From the NCBI RefSeq assembly GCF_022832385.1, contig NZ_JALHLE010000018.1, positions 96,627-160,626 of the forward strand: a stretch of 64,000 nt of DNA, in the 5' to 3' direction. Below are positions 32,858-41,125 of this stretch, in pieces. Numbering within the stretch: position 1 is the first letter of the stretch; each line of letters begins with the position of its first letter. The notes under the pieces were generated by a model. The model was not told the DNA's origin. It did no database searches and saw nothing but the letters and a program-made list of their open reading frames with translations. A program made the translations under genes and the position numbers. This DNA is from Novosphingobium album (ex Hu et al. 2023) (GTDB taxonomy: Bacteria > Pseudomonadota > Alphaproteobacteria > Sphingomonadales > Sphingomonadaceae).

Positions 32858-35245
32858 TCAGAAGTCGGCGGTGGCCGTGAACACCATGGTGCGCGGCGCG
32901 CCGATCCAGGCATAGTTGCCCGAGATGCCGCCGAGGTAGTCCTCGTCGGTCAGGTTGTTGATCGTCAGGCCGAACTGCAGCGCCTTCAGGGCATCGCTCA
33001 GGGCCTCGCCCTTCACGTTGATATTGAGATCGGTGAGGACGTAGCTGTCAGCCTTCCAGCTGTTGTCCGCGTTGACGTAACGGTCGTCGGTGTACTTGGT
33101 GGTCAGACCCAGCGAGACCGGGCCGAGGCGGTAGTTGGCCGACAGCACGAACATGTTCTTGGGAATGCCGGCAACCCGGTTGCCCGGGGTCACACCCTGC
33201 TCGGCGTCGAGCGTGGTGTTGCCGGTGCCGCGGTACTTGGCGTCAATGAAGGTGTAGGCCGCGTAGAGGTTGAGATTGTCCATCGGACGGAAGTCGGCGA
33301 GCACTTCGAAGCCTTCGGAATCGATGCCGCCAGCGTTGAAGAACGTGCCATCACCCTCGCCGAGGTAGTCGTTGCCGGCAGCCGTGCTGTTCGACACGTA
33401 GATCACCTGGTTGGAAAACTTCGACTTGAACCAGGTTGCCGAGCCCCGGAACCAGCCATTCTCGAACCGCACGCCGGCTTCCCAGTTTTCGGCCGTCTCG
33501 GGCTTGATCTGGGAAAGGTCGGCGTTGTTGTATTCGAGGACGGAGTCGGTCAGCGCCTTGAAGTTCTCGGCATAGCCACCGAAAATGTTGAGGCCGTGAA
33601 CCGGCTCGATCTGGACACCGCCAGAGAGCAGCACGTCCGACTTCGAGCTGATGCTGGTGTTCTCGGTGTCGCCGAACAGGTCGATGCGGTCGATGTGGTT
33701 GATGAACTGCTTGGCGCCGATGTTGGCGGTCACCGGGCCGACCTGTACGGTATCCTGAACGTACCACTTGAAGGTGTCCTGGGGATACTTGCGGCTGTAC
33801 TGGGTCCAGTACGGGGTCGAGTAGTACTCGGGGCCGGATGTGGTGTCGATGACGGCGTGCCAGTCGCGCCATTCCTGACGATGGGTGTCTTCGTACCAGA
33901 TGCCGCCGCGCAGGGTGTTTTCGGCTGCGCCGAGCTCCGCCTTCCAGGAGGCTTCGGCCGTGCCGCCGGTACGGTCCTTGCGGTAGTGGGTGTGACGGTA
34001 GGACTGCGCACCGATCGCACCGCTCGCATAGCAGGCGGGATCGTAAGCCGGATTGGTGGTGCCGCCGTAAGGATAGGTCAGTGCGCCGACGCAGCCGTCG
34101 GCCGGAGTCAGTGCAACGCCGCTGGCGTCGGTGAAGTAGATGATGCCGAGCGGCGAGCCGCCCTGAACGTTGCTGGTGCCGGTGAGTTCGCTTTCGGGAT
34201 TGCCAGCGCCGTCGTCGGTCACGTTGACCACATACTGCGGGACCCAGTCACCGCGGCCTGCCATGTCGTGATAGTAGACCGAAGCATGCAGATCGAGGAC
34301 GTTGCCGATCGTTGTGTCCGCCTTGAGGTAGGCGAAGAAGTTCTTGCGGATGGTCGACCACGCACGGCGATAGGCCTGATCCTGATAGGGCACGCCGGTC
34401 CAGCTGGTCGTAAGCCCGTCGTCATGCGGATAGGCGGTGTACTGCGCGGCCGAGTAGACCTGATCGTAGTTGTCTTCATGGGCGTAGTCGTAATCGACAT
34501 AGCCGGTCAGCTTGACAGGGGTGTCGATGATGAACTTGCCTGCAAAGTTGTCGCGGTGGTTCTGCGCCGACCCGCCGATCCAGTCCGAGGCTTCCTGGTG
34601 CGAATAGGAGATCCAGGCCCTGGCAGTGTTGTTCAGGAACAGGCCGGTGTCGAAGCGGCCATAGTAACGGCTGGCATCGAAATCACCCAGCGAACCGGAC
34701 AAGCGGACGCGCATCTCGTCGAGCGGGTCGGAGGTGACGAAGTTGAGTGTGCCGCCCAGCGCTTCGTTCGAGAGCGAGCCGATGTCGGCGGTGCCCTGCG
34801 AAACTTCCACGGTGCGGATGTTCGCGGTGTCGACGAAGCGGTTGGCCTTCGAGCCGCCGCCGTAATTCGAGCCGCCGTTCGGCATGCCGTCGATGGTGAG
34901 GCCGACCTGCTGCTGGTCGAGGTTGGTCTGGAAGCCGCGGATCGAGTAGGCGGTCGACCAGTCGTCGAAACCGAAGGCGTCACCTTCCTGCACCTGCACG
35001 CCGGGCAGGGTCCCGACGAGGTCGAGCACCGAGGCGACCGGCGGCTTGTCCGCGATCAGTTCCTCGCTCAGCGCCGAGTTGTTGTAGGTGGCGCGGGTGC
35101 CGGTGACGATGATGGCCTCGCCGTTCAGCGAGTCGGAAGCATCGGCCGCATCCGCCGCGTCGTCGGCAAGCGCAGGCGTTGCGGCGGCAATCGCGGCGAG
35201 GCATGTGCCGAGAATGGTGGCATTCCGGATAGTCTTAAGTCGCAT
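32858..35245 (-). CDS. TonB-dependent outer-membrane receptor
   Basis: 795 aa from ATG 35245, preceded by AGGGGGGT; the ATG 39 bases upstream lacks this. Signal peptide ILGTCLAAIAAATPALA. The TonB box region is EAIIVTGTRAT and the plug domain contains DLVGTLPGVQVQEGDAFG, YSIRGFQTNLDQQQVGLTID and VEVSQGTADIGSLSNEALGG. A 22-strand barrel follows, ending in the terminal aromatic F (FTATADF). It imports a large or scarce substrate using TonB energy. Genes downstream for PhoD and an EEP phosphodiesterase suggest a phosphorylated organic compound rather than a siderophore (inference). Confidence 0.92.
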   Translation of the reverse strand: MRLKTIRNATILGTCLAAIAAATPALADDAADAADASDSLNGEAIIVTGTRATYNNSALSEELIADKPPVASVLDLVGTLPGVQVQEGDAFGFDDWSTAYSIRGFQTNLDQQQVGLTIDGMPNGGSNYGGGSKANRFVDTANIRTVEVSQGTADIGSLSNEALGGTLNFVTSDPLDEMRVRLSGSLGDFDASRYYGRFDTGLFLNNTARAWISYSHQEASDWIGGSAQNHRDNFAGKFIIDTPVKLTGYVDYDYAHEDNYDQVYSAAQYTAYPHDDGLTTSWTGVPYQDQAYRRAWSTIRKNFFAYLKADTTIGNVLDLHASVYYHDMAGRGDWVPQYVVNVTDDGAGNPESELTGTSNVQGGSPLGIIYFTDASGVALTPADGCVGALTYPYGGTTNPAYDPACYASGAIGAQSYRHTHYRKDRTGGTAEASWKAELGAAENTLRGGIWYEDTHRQEWRDWHAVIDTTSGPEYYSTPYWTQYSRKYPQDTFKWYVQDTVQVGPVTANIGAKQFINHIDRIDLFGDTENTSISSKSDVLLSGGVQIEPVHGLNIFGGYAENFKALTDSVLEYNNADLSQIKPETAENWEAGVRFENGWFRGSATWFKSKFSNQVIYVSNSTAAGNDYLGEGDGTFFNAGGIDSEGFEVLADFRPMDNLNLYAAYTFIDAKYRGTGNTTLDAEQGVTPGNRVAGIPKNMFVLSANYRLGPVSLGLTTKYTDDRYVNADNSWKADSYVLTDLNINVKGEALSDALKALQFGLTINNLTDEDYLGGISGNYAWIGAPRTMVFTATADF

Positions 35246-35330
35246 GGTGTGACCCCCCTGTTTTGAGATTCGAATGGGGGGCATGTGATCTTCTTTTCTG
35301 ACCGCATCTGGTCAGTTCAGCGGCAGTTTA

Positions 35331-35359
35331 TGGTCATATTTTAGACGGTTATGTGTCAT
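35331..35359. promoter_or_regulatory. Weak Pho-box-like triple repeat upstream of the receptor gene
   Basis: TGGTCAT-ATTT-TAGACGG-TTAT-GTGTCAT has the 7-4-7-4-7 spacing of PhoB boxes with AT-rich spacers. Two of the three 7-mers are close to CTGTCAT; the middle one is poor. It is 86-114 bases upstream of the start and in the opposite orientation to the gene, which weakens the call. Confidence 0.3.
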
Positions 35360-35839
35360 TGGATGGGCTTTGCGGTCGTGCTTTCCCTAGTCTGGAGCCA
35401 TCTCGTCCACCGGTTCTTGAACCGGATGCAGACTGGTTCCAGGCTCACCAGCTGATGCGGGGATGTCTCCATCCGCCGGCCTGGGGGGGAAGCATGAGGG
35501 CCGTTCAAGCCGTGGCTTCCAGCAACTTTCAGCGTGTGCACTGTTTAGTCCACTTGAACCCTTAAACAGGAACCTGGGAAAACCATGGATTGTTCGATGC
35601 TACCCTGTTGGTGAAGCGGTATTAAATGTTAATTATTAGTTAACTTGATATCATAAATAAATAAGTTGAAATCTATTGAAAATAAAATCGATTTCATCGC
35701 AAAATTGTTTGTCTTATATTGCGTTGCACAACGTATATATACGGTGATATGCTCACCACGTGGAGTAATTTTAAATCTCCATTTTTGCTACTCAGCATTA
35801 TGAAATCTTGAAATTCTGCTCCCGGAGGGAGAGGCGACT
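35360..35839. other. AT-rich non-coding stretch
   Basis: About 480 bases without a supported gene. Bases 35615-35760 are strikingly AT-rich for this genome and include the 12-bp palindrome CGTATATATACG at 35732-35743. This probably holds promoters for the receptor gene (minus) and the small CDS that starts at 35840 (plus). No operator can be named. Confidence 0.5.
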
Positions 35840-36088
35840 ATGTTTAGAGCAATTCGTCGTGTGTTCTTGTGCACGCTGAATAGCCACAGTCCCGTTCGGC
35901 CAGCCGTGCGCTGGGATGGGTTCCACTATGTGGGCACATGTTCTGCGTGCGGCCGTGATATCCGGCGCTTGAGTCACAGGAAATGGAGACGTGACTGGTG
36001 GAAATTGGGTCAACATTACCACCCGGTCAATGCTGCTGGTGACCAAGGCGAGGCCGCATATCAGGAGGCGGCCAGACCCTCGCTCTAG
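35840..36088 (+). CDS. Small CxxC protein of unknown function
   Basis: 82 aa with an excellent ribosome-binding site, GGAGGGAGAGG, six bases before the ATG. The protein is basic and Trp-rich: VRWDGFHYVGTCSACGRDIR followed by RLSHRKWRRDWWKLGQHY. The CSAC pair could be half of a zinc knuckle, or form a site across a dimer. I recall similar small proteins in sphingomonads, possibly phage-derived, but cannot verify this. It sits between an AT-rich block and a tRNA gene, a typical landing zone for acquired DNA. Real coding is likely from the start site and residue composition. Confidence 0.65.
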   Translation: MFRAIRRVFLCTLNSHSPVRPAVRWDGFHYVGTCSACGRDIRRLSHRKWRRDWWKLGQHYHPVNAAGDQGEAAYQEAARPSL

Positions 36089-36339
36089 CGGGTCCTTTCT
36101 ATGGGGCTGTCTGGCCATTGCGGCTTGCCCCCTCGTCCAGTGCAACAAGTGCATGGTCTTGAAATTTCCGGAAAGTCCTGCGCAGCCCCTGCTCGCTGTG
36201 GAATCGGAGGCGGCGCATGTTCCCGGCCGCGGCTGATCCTCGAGAGGCAGAAACGGTGCAACACCGCATCATGACTGCATTTGATGGCACGCAGGGCTTG
36301 TGTTGCCTCGGGTCCTGCCCCGCGAGTGCAAAGAAAAAT
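36089..36339. other. Non-coding gap between the small CxxC gene and the tRNA terminator
   Basis: About 250 bases in which I see no gene, repeat or RNA that can be supported. Confidence 0.5.
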
Positions 36340-36366
36340 AGCCCGCGCGTTCGCTGGGCTTTTTTG
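36334..36366. terminator. Terminator downstream of tRNA-Gly, bidirectional
   Basis: AGCCCGCG at 36340-36347 pairs with CGC-T-GGGCT at 36352-36360 (one bulge). It is flanked by A-runs on the left and TTTTTT on the right. On the minus strand it is followed by ATTTTTCTTT, a good intrinsic terminator for the tRNA transcript. Confidence 0.75.
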
Positions 36367-36386
36367 CTTGTTTTCCAACAGGAAAC

Positions 36387-36461
36387 TGGAGCGGGCGAAG
36401 GGATTCGAACCCTCGACCCCAACCTTGGCAAGGTTGTGCTCTACCCCTGAGCTACGCCCGC
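36387..36461 (-). tRNA. tRNA-Gly: tRNA-Gly (anticodon GCC)
   Basis: The minus strand folds into a full cloverleaf of 75 bases including an encoded CCA end. The acceptor stem GCGGGCG pairs with CGCCCGC, the D-arm is GTAGCTCAGGGGTAGAGCA, the anticodon loop CTTGCCAAG has GCC in the middle, and the T-arm contains GGTTCGAATCC. The discriminator base is U, as in bacterial tRNA-Gly. It stands alone with its own terminator. Confidence 0.97.
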
Positions 36462-36677
36462 TCTGGCGCTGGGCGGGAGGTCATTCCCGCCGGGTGAGGC
36501 GCGCCACTAGCAGGGGCTTGGAGGGGCGGCAAGAGGAGAATCGCAATTTTTTTTGCAGACGCCCCCGCCATGGGGCAAAGGCAGGTGGTGGTGGGGCCTG
36601 TGGATGCTTTCGCCCTTCACAAACCGCCCCGGAAATCCGATCTAGGGGGCCGGTATTCAGGATATGGGAGCAAGACC

Positions 36678-37589
36678 TTGGCCAGCATGGGGCTCAATCT
36701 CGACGAGCAGAAGGCAGTAGACCGGTTCCGCAAGACGGTGGCGGAGCCTTCGATGACCCAACTGGTGGTTCTCGACTTCTGGGCCGAATGGTGCGGTCCG
36801 TGCAAGGCGCTCACACCCGTGCTCGAAAAGGTTGCCGCGGATTACGCGGACAAGGGTGTGGTCCTTGCCAAGGTCAATGTCGATGAAGAACAGTTCATTG
36901 CCTCGCAGTTCCAGGTGCGCTCGATTCCTACGGTCTATGCGATCTTCCAGGGGCAGCCGGTTGCCGATCTCACCAATGCGCGTACCGAATCGCAGCTCAA
37001 GCAGATGCTCGACCAACTCCTGGAAAAGCTGCCGGTGCAGCCGGCGGGAGCTGCGCCGAAACAGGATCTCGCGCCGCTGATCGCGATGGGCGAGGAGGCG
37101 CTGGCCGCAAACGACGGTGAGCGCGCCGCCAGCATTTTCATGCAGATCCTAGAGATGGCACCGGACAATGCCGAGGTGCTTTCGGGCCTGATTCGCGGTC
37201 TCGTCGCTGCCGGGCGGCTGGAAGAGGCCGAACACGTGCTGGGTAGCCTCGAGCCGGAAGTGGCGGCTGATCCGCATCTGGAACGGGCCCGAACCGCGCT
37301 CGAACTCGTGAAGGACAAGCCCGAAGACGGTGAACTGGCTGCACTGCAGGCTGCTGCTGCCGAGCGGCCCGGCGACATGGAGGCCCAACTGGCATACGCC
37401 AATGCCGCCTTCGCGGCAGGTGATCGCGATGCCGCCGCCGGCACGTTGCTTGCGATGGTCGCTGCCGACCGCGAATGGAACGAAGGCGCCGCGAAGGCCA
37501 AGCTGCTGCAGATCTTCGAAGCGGTCGGACTGGAGGACCCCTGGGTTTCGGCGACGCGCCGCAAGCTCTCGACGGTCCTGTTCGGCTGA
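36678..37589 (+). CDS. Thioredoxin-TPR protein (CnoX/YbbN-like)
   Basis: 303 aa from TTG 36678, chosen because GGGAG lies seven bases before it; an ATG nine bases later would also work. Residues 20-125 form a thioredoxin domain: VVLDFWAEWCGPCKALTPVL with the CGPC redox site, then VLAKVNVDEEQFIASQFQVRSIPTV with the cis-Pro. Residues 150-300 are TPR-like helical repeats (ALAANDGERAASIFMQILEM, GRLEEAEHVLGSLEP, AYANAAFAAGDRDAAAGTLL). This architecture matches CnoX chaperedoxins, which hold stressed proteins and deliver them to DnaK/GroEL. CnoX of E. coli lacks the CxxC cysteines; here they are present, so redox activity is likely. The next gene starts seven bases later. Confidence 0.88.
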   Translation: MASMGLNLDEQKAVDRFRKTVAEPSMTQLVVLDFWAEWCGPCKALTPVLEKVAADYADKGVVLAKVNVDEEQFIASQFQVRSIPTVYAIFQGQPVADLTNARTESQLKQMLDQLLEKLPVQPAGAAPKQDLAPLIAMGEEALAANDGERAASIFMQILEMAPDNAEVLSGLIRGLVAAGRLEEAEHVLGSLEPEVAADPHLERARTALELVKDKPEDGELAALQAAAAERPGDMEAQLAYANAAFAAGDRDAAAGTLLAMVAADREWNEGAAKAKLLQIFEAVGLEDPWVSATRRKLSTVLFG

Positions 37590-37595
37590 ACGCCC

Positions 37596-38207
37596 TTGAC
37601 GCGGATCACCATCTTTCCCCTGCCCGGCGCGGTTCTCTATCCGGGATTGCAGTTGCCCCTGCATATCTTCGAACCGCGTTACCGGGCGATGGTGAGCGAT
37701 GCCCTGGCGCGGGACCGGTTGATCGGCATGATTCAGCCGCAGCGGTCTCATGAGGGCGCGCCGCTCTATGCGATCGGTTGTCTGGGGCGCATCGGCGACG
37801 TCGAAGCACTGGAGGACGGCCGCTTTAACATCGTGCTGGAAGGGGAACGGCGTTTTCGTGTCTTGCGCGAACTCGATGTGACCACGCCGTTCCGGCAGGT
37901 CGAGGCCGAACTGCTTGAAGAGGATGAGGATGAAGTGCTCGCGCCGGTCGAACGGGCCAGCTTCGAGCGCGAAGCGCGCCGCTTCGCCGATGCGCAGGGC
38001 TATGCCGTCGACTGGGAGCAGGTCACCCGGCTCGACGACTACTCGCTGATAAACGGGGTCTCACAGATCGCGCCATTCGATCCCGCCGCCAAGCAGGCCT
38101 TGCTGGAAGCCCCCGGCATCTCCGCCCGCTGCGAGCTGCTGGTGCAACTCATGCAGTTTTTCCGCCGTACAAGCGACGACGACAAGGACGGAGCCACGTT
38201 GCAGTAG
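37596..38207 (+). CDS. Lon N-terminal-domain protein (LON substrate-binding domain only)
   Basis: 203 aa from TTG 37596; no ATG fits the N-terminus. RITIFPLPGAVLYPGLQLPLHIFEPRYRAM is the start of the LON domain, followed by GMIQPQ, GCLGRIGDVEALEDGRFNIVLEG and ERRFRVL. A helical C-terminal part follows. There is no AAA+ or protease domain, so it is a stand-alone LonN protein, thought to bind unfolded or degraded substrates. It is only seven bases after the thioredoxin-TPR gene, so both probably act in protein quality control. A terminator follows 30 bases after the stop. Confidence 0.88.
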   Translation: MTRITIFPLPGAVLYPGLQLPLHIFEPRYRAMVSDALARDRLIGMIQPQRSHEGAPLYAIGCLGRIGDVEALEDGRFNIVLEGERRFRVLRELDVTTPFRQVEAELLEEDEDEVLAPVERASFEREARRFADAQGYAVDWEQVTRLDDYSLINGVSQIAPFDPAAKQALLEAPGISARCELLVQLMQFFRRTSDDDKDGATLQ

Positions 38208-38237
38208 GCGGCAGCGGCCGGTCATGTTTCGGACAAC

Positions 38238-38270
38238 AAAAAAGGCGGCACCTTCCGGAGCCGCCTTTTC
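38238..38270. terminator. Rho-independent terminator
   Basis: AAAAGGCGGC at 38240-38249 pairs with GCCGCCTTTT at 38260-38269 around a 10-base loop. A-rich sequence on the left and T-rich on the right let it serve the convergent genes on both sides. Confidence 0.8.
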
Positions 38271-38292
38271 CTGAATTTGCCTGAAGAGCGGT

Positions 38293-38547
38293 TCAGGGGC
38301 TGTCGGAGCCGTTCGACGCAGCGGTAAAAGCGACAACGCCGAGGGTTATGCCGCCCACGACACCGCCGACAATAATGAGGGGGGAAACGGCCGCTCCCTG
38401 GGCCTGCTTGTTGGTCTTGCCTGCCGCAGTGGACGTCTTGACGTTGCCCAGCTTTGCAAGCGACAGCGGAGCTGCCGAATTGGCTAGAACCGGCGTCGCG
38501 ATCAGCGACGAAGCGGTTATTGCGGCCAGAAGTTTACCAAAGCGCAT
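38293..38547 (-). CDS. Small exported/membrane protein of unknown function
   Basis: 84 aa from ATG 38547, with GGGGGA upstream; an in-frame ATG at 38580 is an alternative. The signal peptide is FGKLLAAITASSLIATPVLA. A Lys/Thr/Ala-rich middle and a C-terminal hydrophobic segment PLIIVGGVVGGITLGVVAF follow, ending in a short SNGSDSP tail. This looks like a small inner-membrane or periplasm-anchored protein of a type common in sphingomonads, but I cannot name the family. It lies alone, convergent with the LonN gene. Confidence 0.65.
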   Translation of the reverse strand: MRFGKLLAAITASSLIATPVLANSAAPLSLAKLGNVKTSTAAGKTNKQAQGAAVSPLIIVGGVVGGITLGVVAFTAASNGSDSP

Positions 38548-38702
38548 TAAGGAATTCCCCCTTGATTGAGTTCGAATCATTGATCGGGCAGCAGGATTTT
38601 TGCACTGCAACAGTGAAAAATTAGTTATCCCGCAAGTATTTGGAGCGTCTGAGGCGTGCCTGACGCGGAATGTGTCGCCCGGTTCCCGGCCAAGTTTCCC
38701 CG

Positions 38703-40919
38703 TCACTCCACTTCGAAGTGTTCGGGCGTCAGCCCGTCCAGCCGCCGCTGGTGCATGTGCTCAAGTGCAGTTTCCACGCGCCGGGTGTAGGGGGCCGTGT
38801 CGAACAGCGGCAGTGCTGCATGGCTGGCTGTGAGGCGTTCGCGCATCTGTGCGAGGCGTGCCGGATCGCGGGCAAGGAACAGGGCCAGCGCGGCATAGGC
38901 CTCTTCGCTGTCCACTGCCAGTTCGGGCAGGCCGGCGGCAGTGACAAGGCTCGCGGCGACGCGTGCGGCGAACTGTTTGCCGGCCAGCGTCAGCACTGGC
39001 AGGCCTGCCCACAGGGCATCGCTGGCGGTGGTGTGGGCATTGACCGTGAATGTGTCGAGGAACAGGTCGGCATGGACAAGGCGTCCCAGATGCTCGCCAT
39101 GCGCGACTGCGGGGCTGAATACCAGCCGCGCCGGATCGACACCGCGGGCTTCGGCCTCCTGGCGCAGGTTGGCTTCGGCCCATTCGTTTGACCGCAGCAG
39201 CCACAACACGCTTCCCTCCACCTCGCGCAGCAGTCCCATCCAGATGTCCCATTCGCGGGGGGAGATCTTGTAGGTGTGGTTGAAACTGGCGAAGACGAAG
39301 CCCTGTTCGGGCAGGCCCCAGCCAGCGCGGCCCAGAGTATCGGGCACGATTTCACGCAAGTTGTCGTTGGCCTGATAGCAGTGGGCTAGGCGCACGACCT
39401 TTTCGCTGAACCATTGTTCGGCGCCATCGGGCATCGTCACGTGGTCGGCGATGAAATAGTCCATGCAGGGATGGCCGATGGTGCCGGGATAGCCCATGTA
39501 GCTGACCTGTACCGGCGCGAGGCGATGGCCGAACCAGCGCACGCGCGAGCCTCGGGTATAGCCCTTGAGGTCCACCGCGATGTCGAGGTTGTCGCCGCGG
39601 GCGAGAGCGACGACTTCCTCGTCACGCATCTTGCCGACTTCGACGAAGGCATCGACATGCTTGCGCAGTTCGATCCGGGCCGGATCGTCGTCGCGGATCG
39701 GGCCATAGCTGTAGAGCCGCACTTCGAAGCGGGACCGGTCGTGCTCCCGGAAGAAGCCCGACATGAGGTGCATCGTGGCATGATCGTAGAAGTCCGCTGA
39801 GAAATAGCCGATGCGGATGCGTCCATCAGCGGACGGCGCCGGGGCGGGCATGCTGGCGGACGTGGCCGCCGCGAACTGCACCTGCGCGCAGTGCAGCGAG
39901 CGGCGGTATTGTTGTGCCGGGTCATCGGCGAACGGCAGCGCGGAAAATGTCTGCTCGGCGCCTTCGGTCAGTACGAATTCACCGCGCTTGCTCCAGTCGC
40001 AGATATGCGCTTCGGCGTAGAGAGCCTGCAGCCGCGCCGTGGGGTTGGTGGGATCCAGGCCCAGGGCCGCGCGGAACGTGGTAATCGCATCCGGCAGGGC
40101 CTTCTTTTGCATCAGGGCCGTGCCCTTGTTGATCAGGGCCTGCCCGTTGCCGGGATTGACCGCGAGCGAGCGGTCGAACGCGCCGATGGCCTCGTCGAAG
40201 CGCTCGAGTGCGAGGAACTGGCCGCCCAGATTGTTGTGCGCGTCGCTGTGCGAAGGTTTGAGGCGTGCGGCATTGGCAAGGGAAGCGATCGCCTCCTCGT
40301 GATAGCCGGTCTTTGCCAGCAGGTTGCCGAGATTGTAGTGGGCCTCGACGTAGCCGGGATCGATGCGGATGGTCGCGGCGAAGTGTTCGGCGGCTTCCTC
40401 GTCGCGCTCGGCGATCTGCAACAGGTTGGCGAGGTTGTACTGCGCGTCGGCATAGTCGGGCTTGCGCGCGATCACGTCCCGGTAGATCGTCTCGGCCTCG
40501 TCCGGACGCTCCTGCTTGCGCAGCGAAATGGCCAAGTTGTTGTAGCTCGCCGGATGGTTCGGGTCCGCCTCGATCGCGCGGCGGAAGGCCTGTTCTGCGT
40601 CTGCGTAGTCGTTGAGCCCGAGCAGGGCAGCGCCGAGCAGGTTCTGTACCCCGTGAGAATGGGGGAAGGCGTCGGCCAGTACCTGGCCTTGCCGTGCTGC
40701 CTCGCTCATGCGGCCTGACTGGTATGCGGAGACCATGGCGTCGAATTGCTGCTGCGACGGATTGTTGTTCGCGGCTTCCAGCGCTTCCAGTCCCGCGCGG
40801 GCGCGGGGGTTGCGCGGGTGCTTGTCCAGTACCTTGCGATAGATTTCGCGCGCCGCGTCGGTTTCGCCCCGATTGGCCGCGCCTTTTGCCTTGATCAGGA
40901 GAGTTTCCAGTCCGCTCAT
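38703..40919 (-). CDS. TPR-containing O-linked GlcNAc transferase-like (SPINDLY/GT41) protein
   Basis: 738 aa. Residues ~1-300 are canonical 34-residue TPRs, for example HPASYNNLAISLRKQERPDE, YADAQYNLANLLQIAERDEE and VEAHYNLGNLLAKTGYHEEA. Residues ~370-725 are the GT41 catalytic region: RIRIGYFSADFYDHATMHLM, DLKGYTRGSRVRWFGHRLAPVQVSY (DLKGYT is hallmark), MGYPGTIGHPCMDYFIAD and the UDP-contacting LFLDTFTVNAHTTASDALWAGLPVLT. It probably O-glycosylates proteins with GlcNAc or a related sugar in the cytoplasm. In bacteria such enzymes often modify flagellins or surface proteins; none is encoded nearby. Divergent from a polytopic membrane protein gene. Confidence 0.92.
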   Translation of the reverse strand: MSGLETLLIKAKGAANRGETDAAREIYRKVLDKHPRNPRARAGLEALEAANNNPSQQQFDAMVSAYQSGRMSEAARQGQVLADAFPHSHGVQNLLGAALLGLNDYADAEQAFRRAIEADPNHPASYNNLAISLRKQERPDEAETIYRDVIARKPDYADAQYNLANLLQIAERDEEAAEHFAATIRIDPGYVEAHYNLGNLLAKTGYHEEAIASLANAARLKPSHSDAHNNLGGQFLALERFDEAIGAFDRSLAVNPGNGQALINKGTALMQKKALPDAITTFRAALGLDPTNPTARLQALYAEAHICDWSKRGEFVLTEGAEQTFSALPFADDPAQQYRRSLHCAQVQFAAATSASMPAPAPSADGRIRIGYFSADFYDHATMHLMSGFFREHDRSRFEVRLYSYGPIRDDDPARIELRKHVDAFVEVGKMRDEEVVALARGDNLDIAVDLKGYTRGSRVRWFGHRLAPVQVSYMGYPGTIGHPCMDYFIADHVTMPDGAEQWFSEKVVRLAHCYQANDNLREIVPDTLGRAGWGLPEQGFVFASFNHTYKISPREWDIWMGLLREVEGSVLWLLRSNEWAEANLRQEAEARGVDPARLVFSPAVAHGEHLGRLVHADLFLDTFTVNAHTTASDALWAGLPVLTLAGKQFAARVAASLVTAAGLPELAVDSEEAYAALALFLARDPARLAQMRERLTASHAALPLFDTAPYTRRVETALEHMHQRRLDGLTPEHFEVE

Positions 40920-41125
40920 CCCGCTTCCCCTTGCGTCATAGTGAGCCCATTACCGAATGGTTAAGGCAAACAGGGTTTATCAAGCGTGAGTGCTGGACCC
41001 GGAACTATACGTATTATGTGACGCTGGCCCCGCAAATACGCGTCTTGCCGGCTTTTACGCAGGGTTAACCATAAGCGGGCGATAGAACCGTCCCGGGCAG
41101 CCTGCCTGACGGGGACCTTTGGGTT

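Noticed and set aside
32618..35266. An 880-codon open frame on + opposite the TonB receptor
   Set aside because: Shadow of the receptor: no family motifs, and the receptor frame has plug and barrel signatures.
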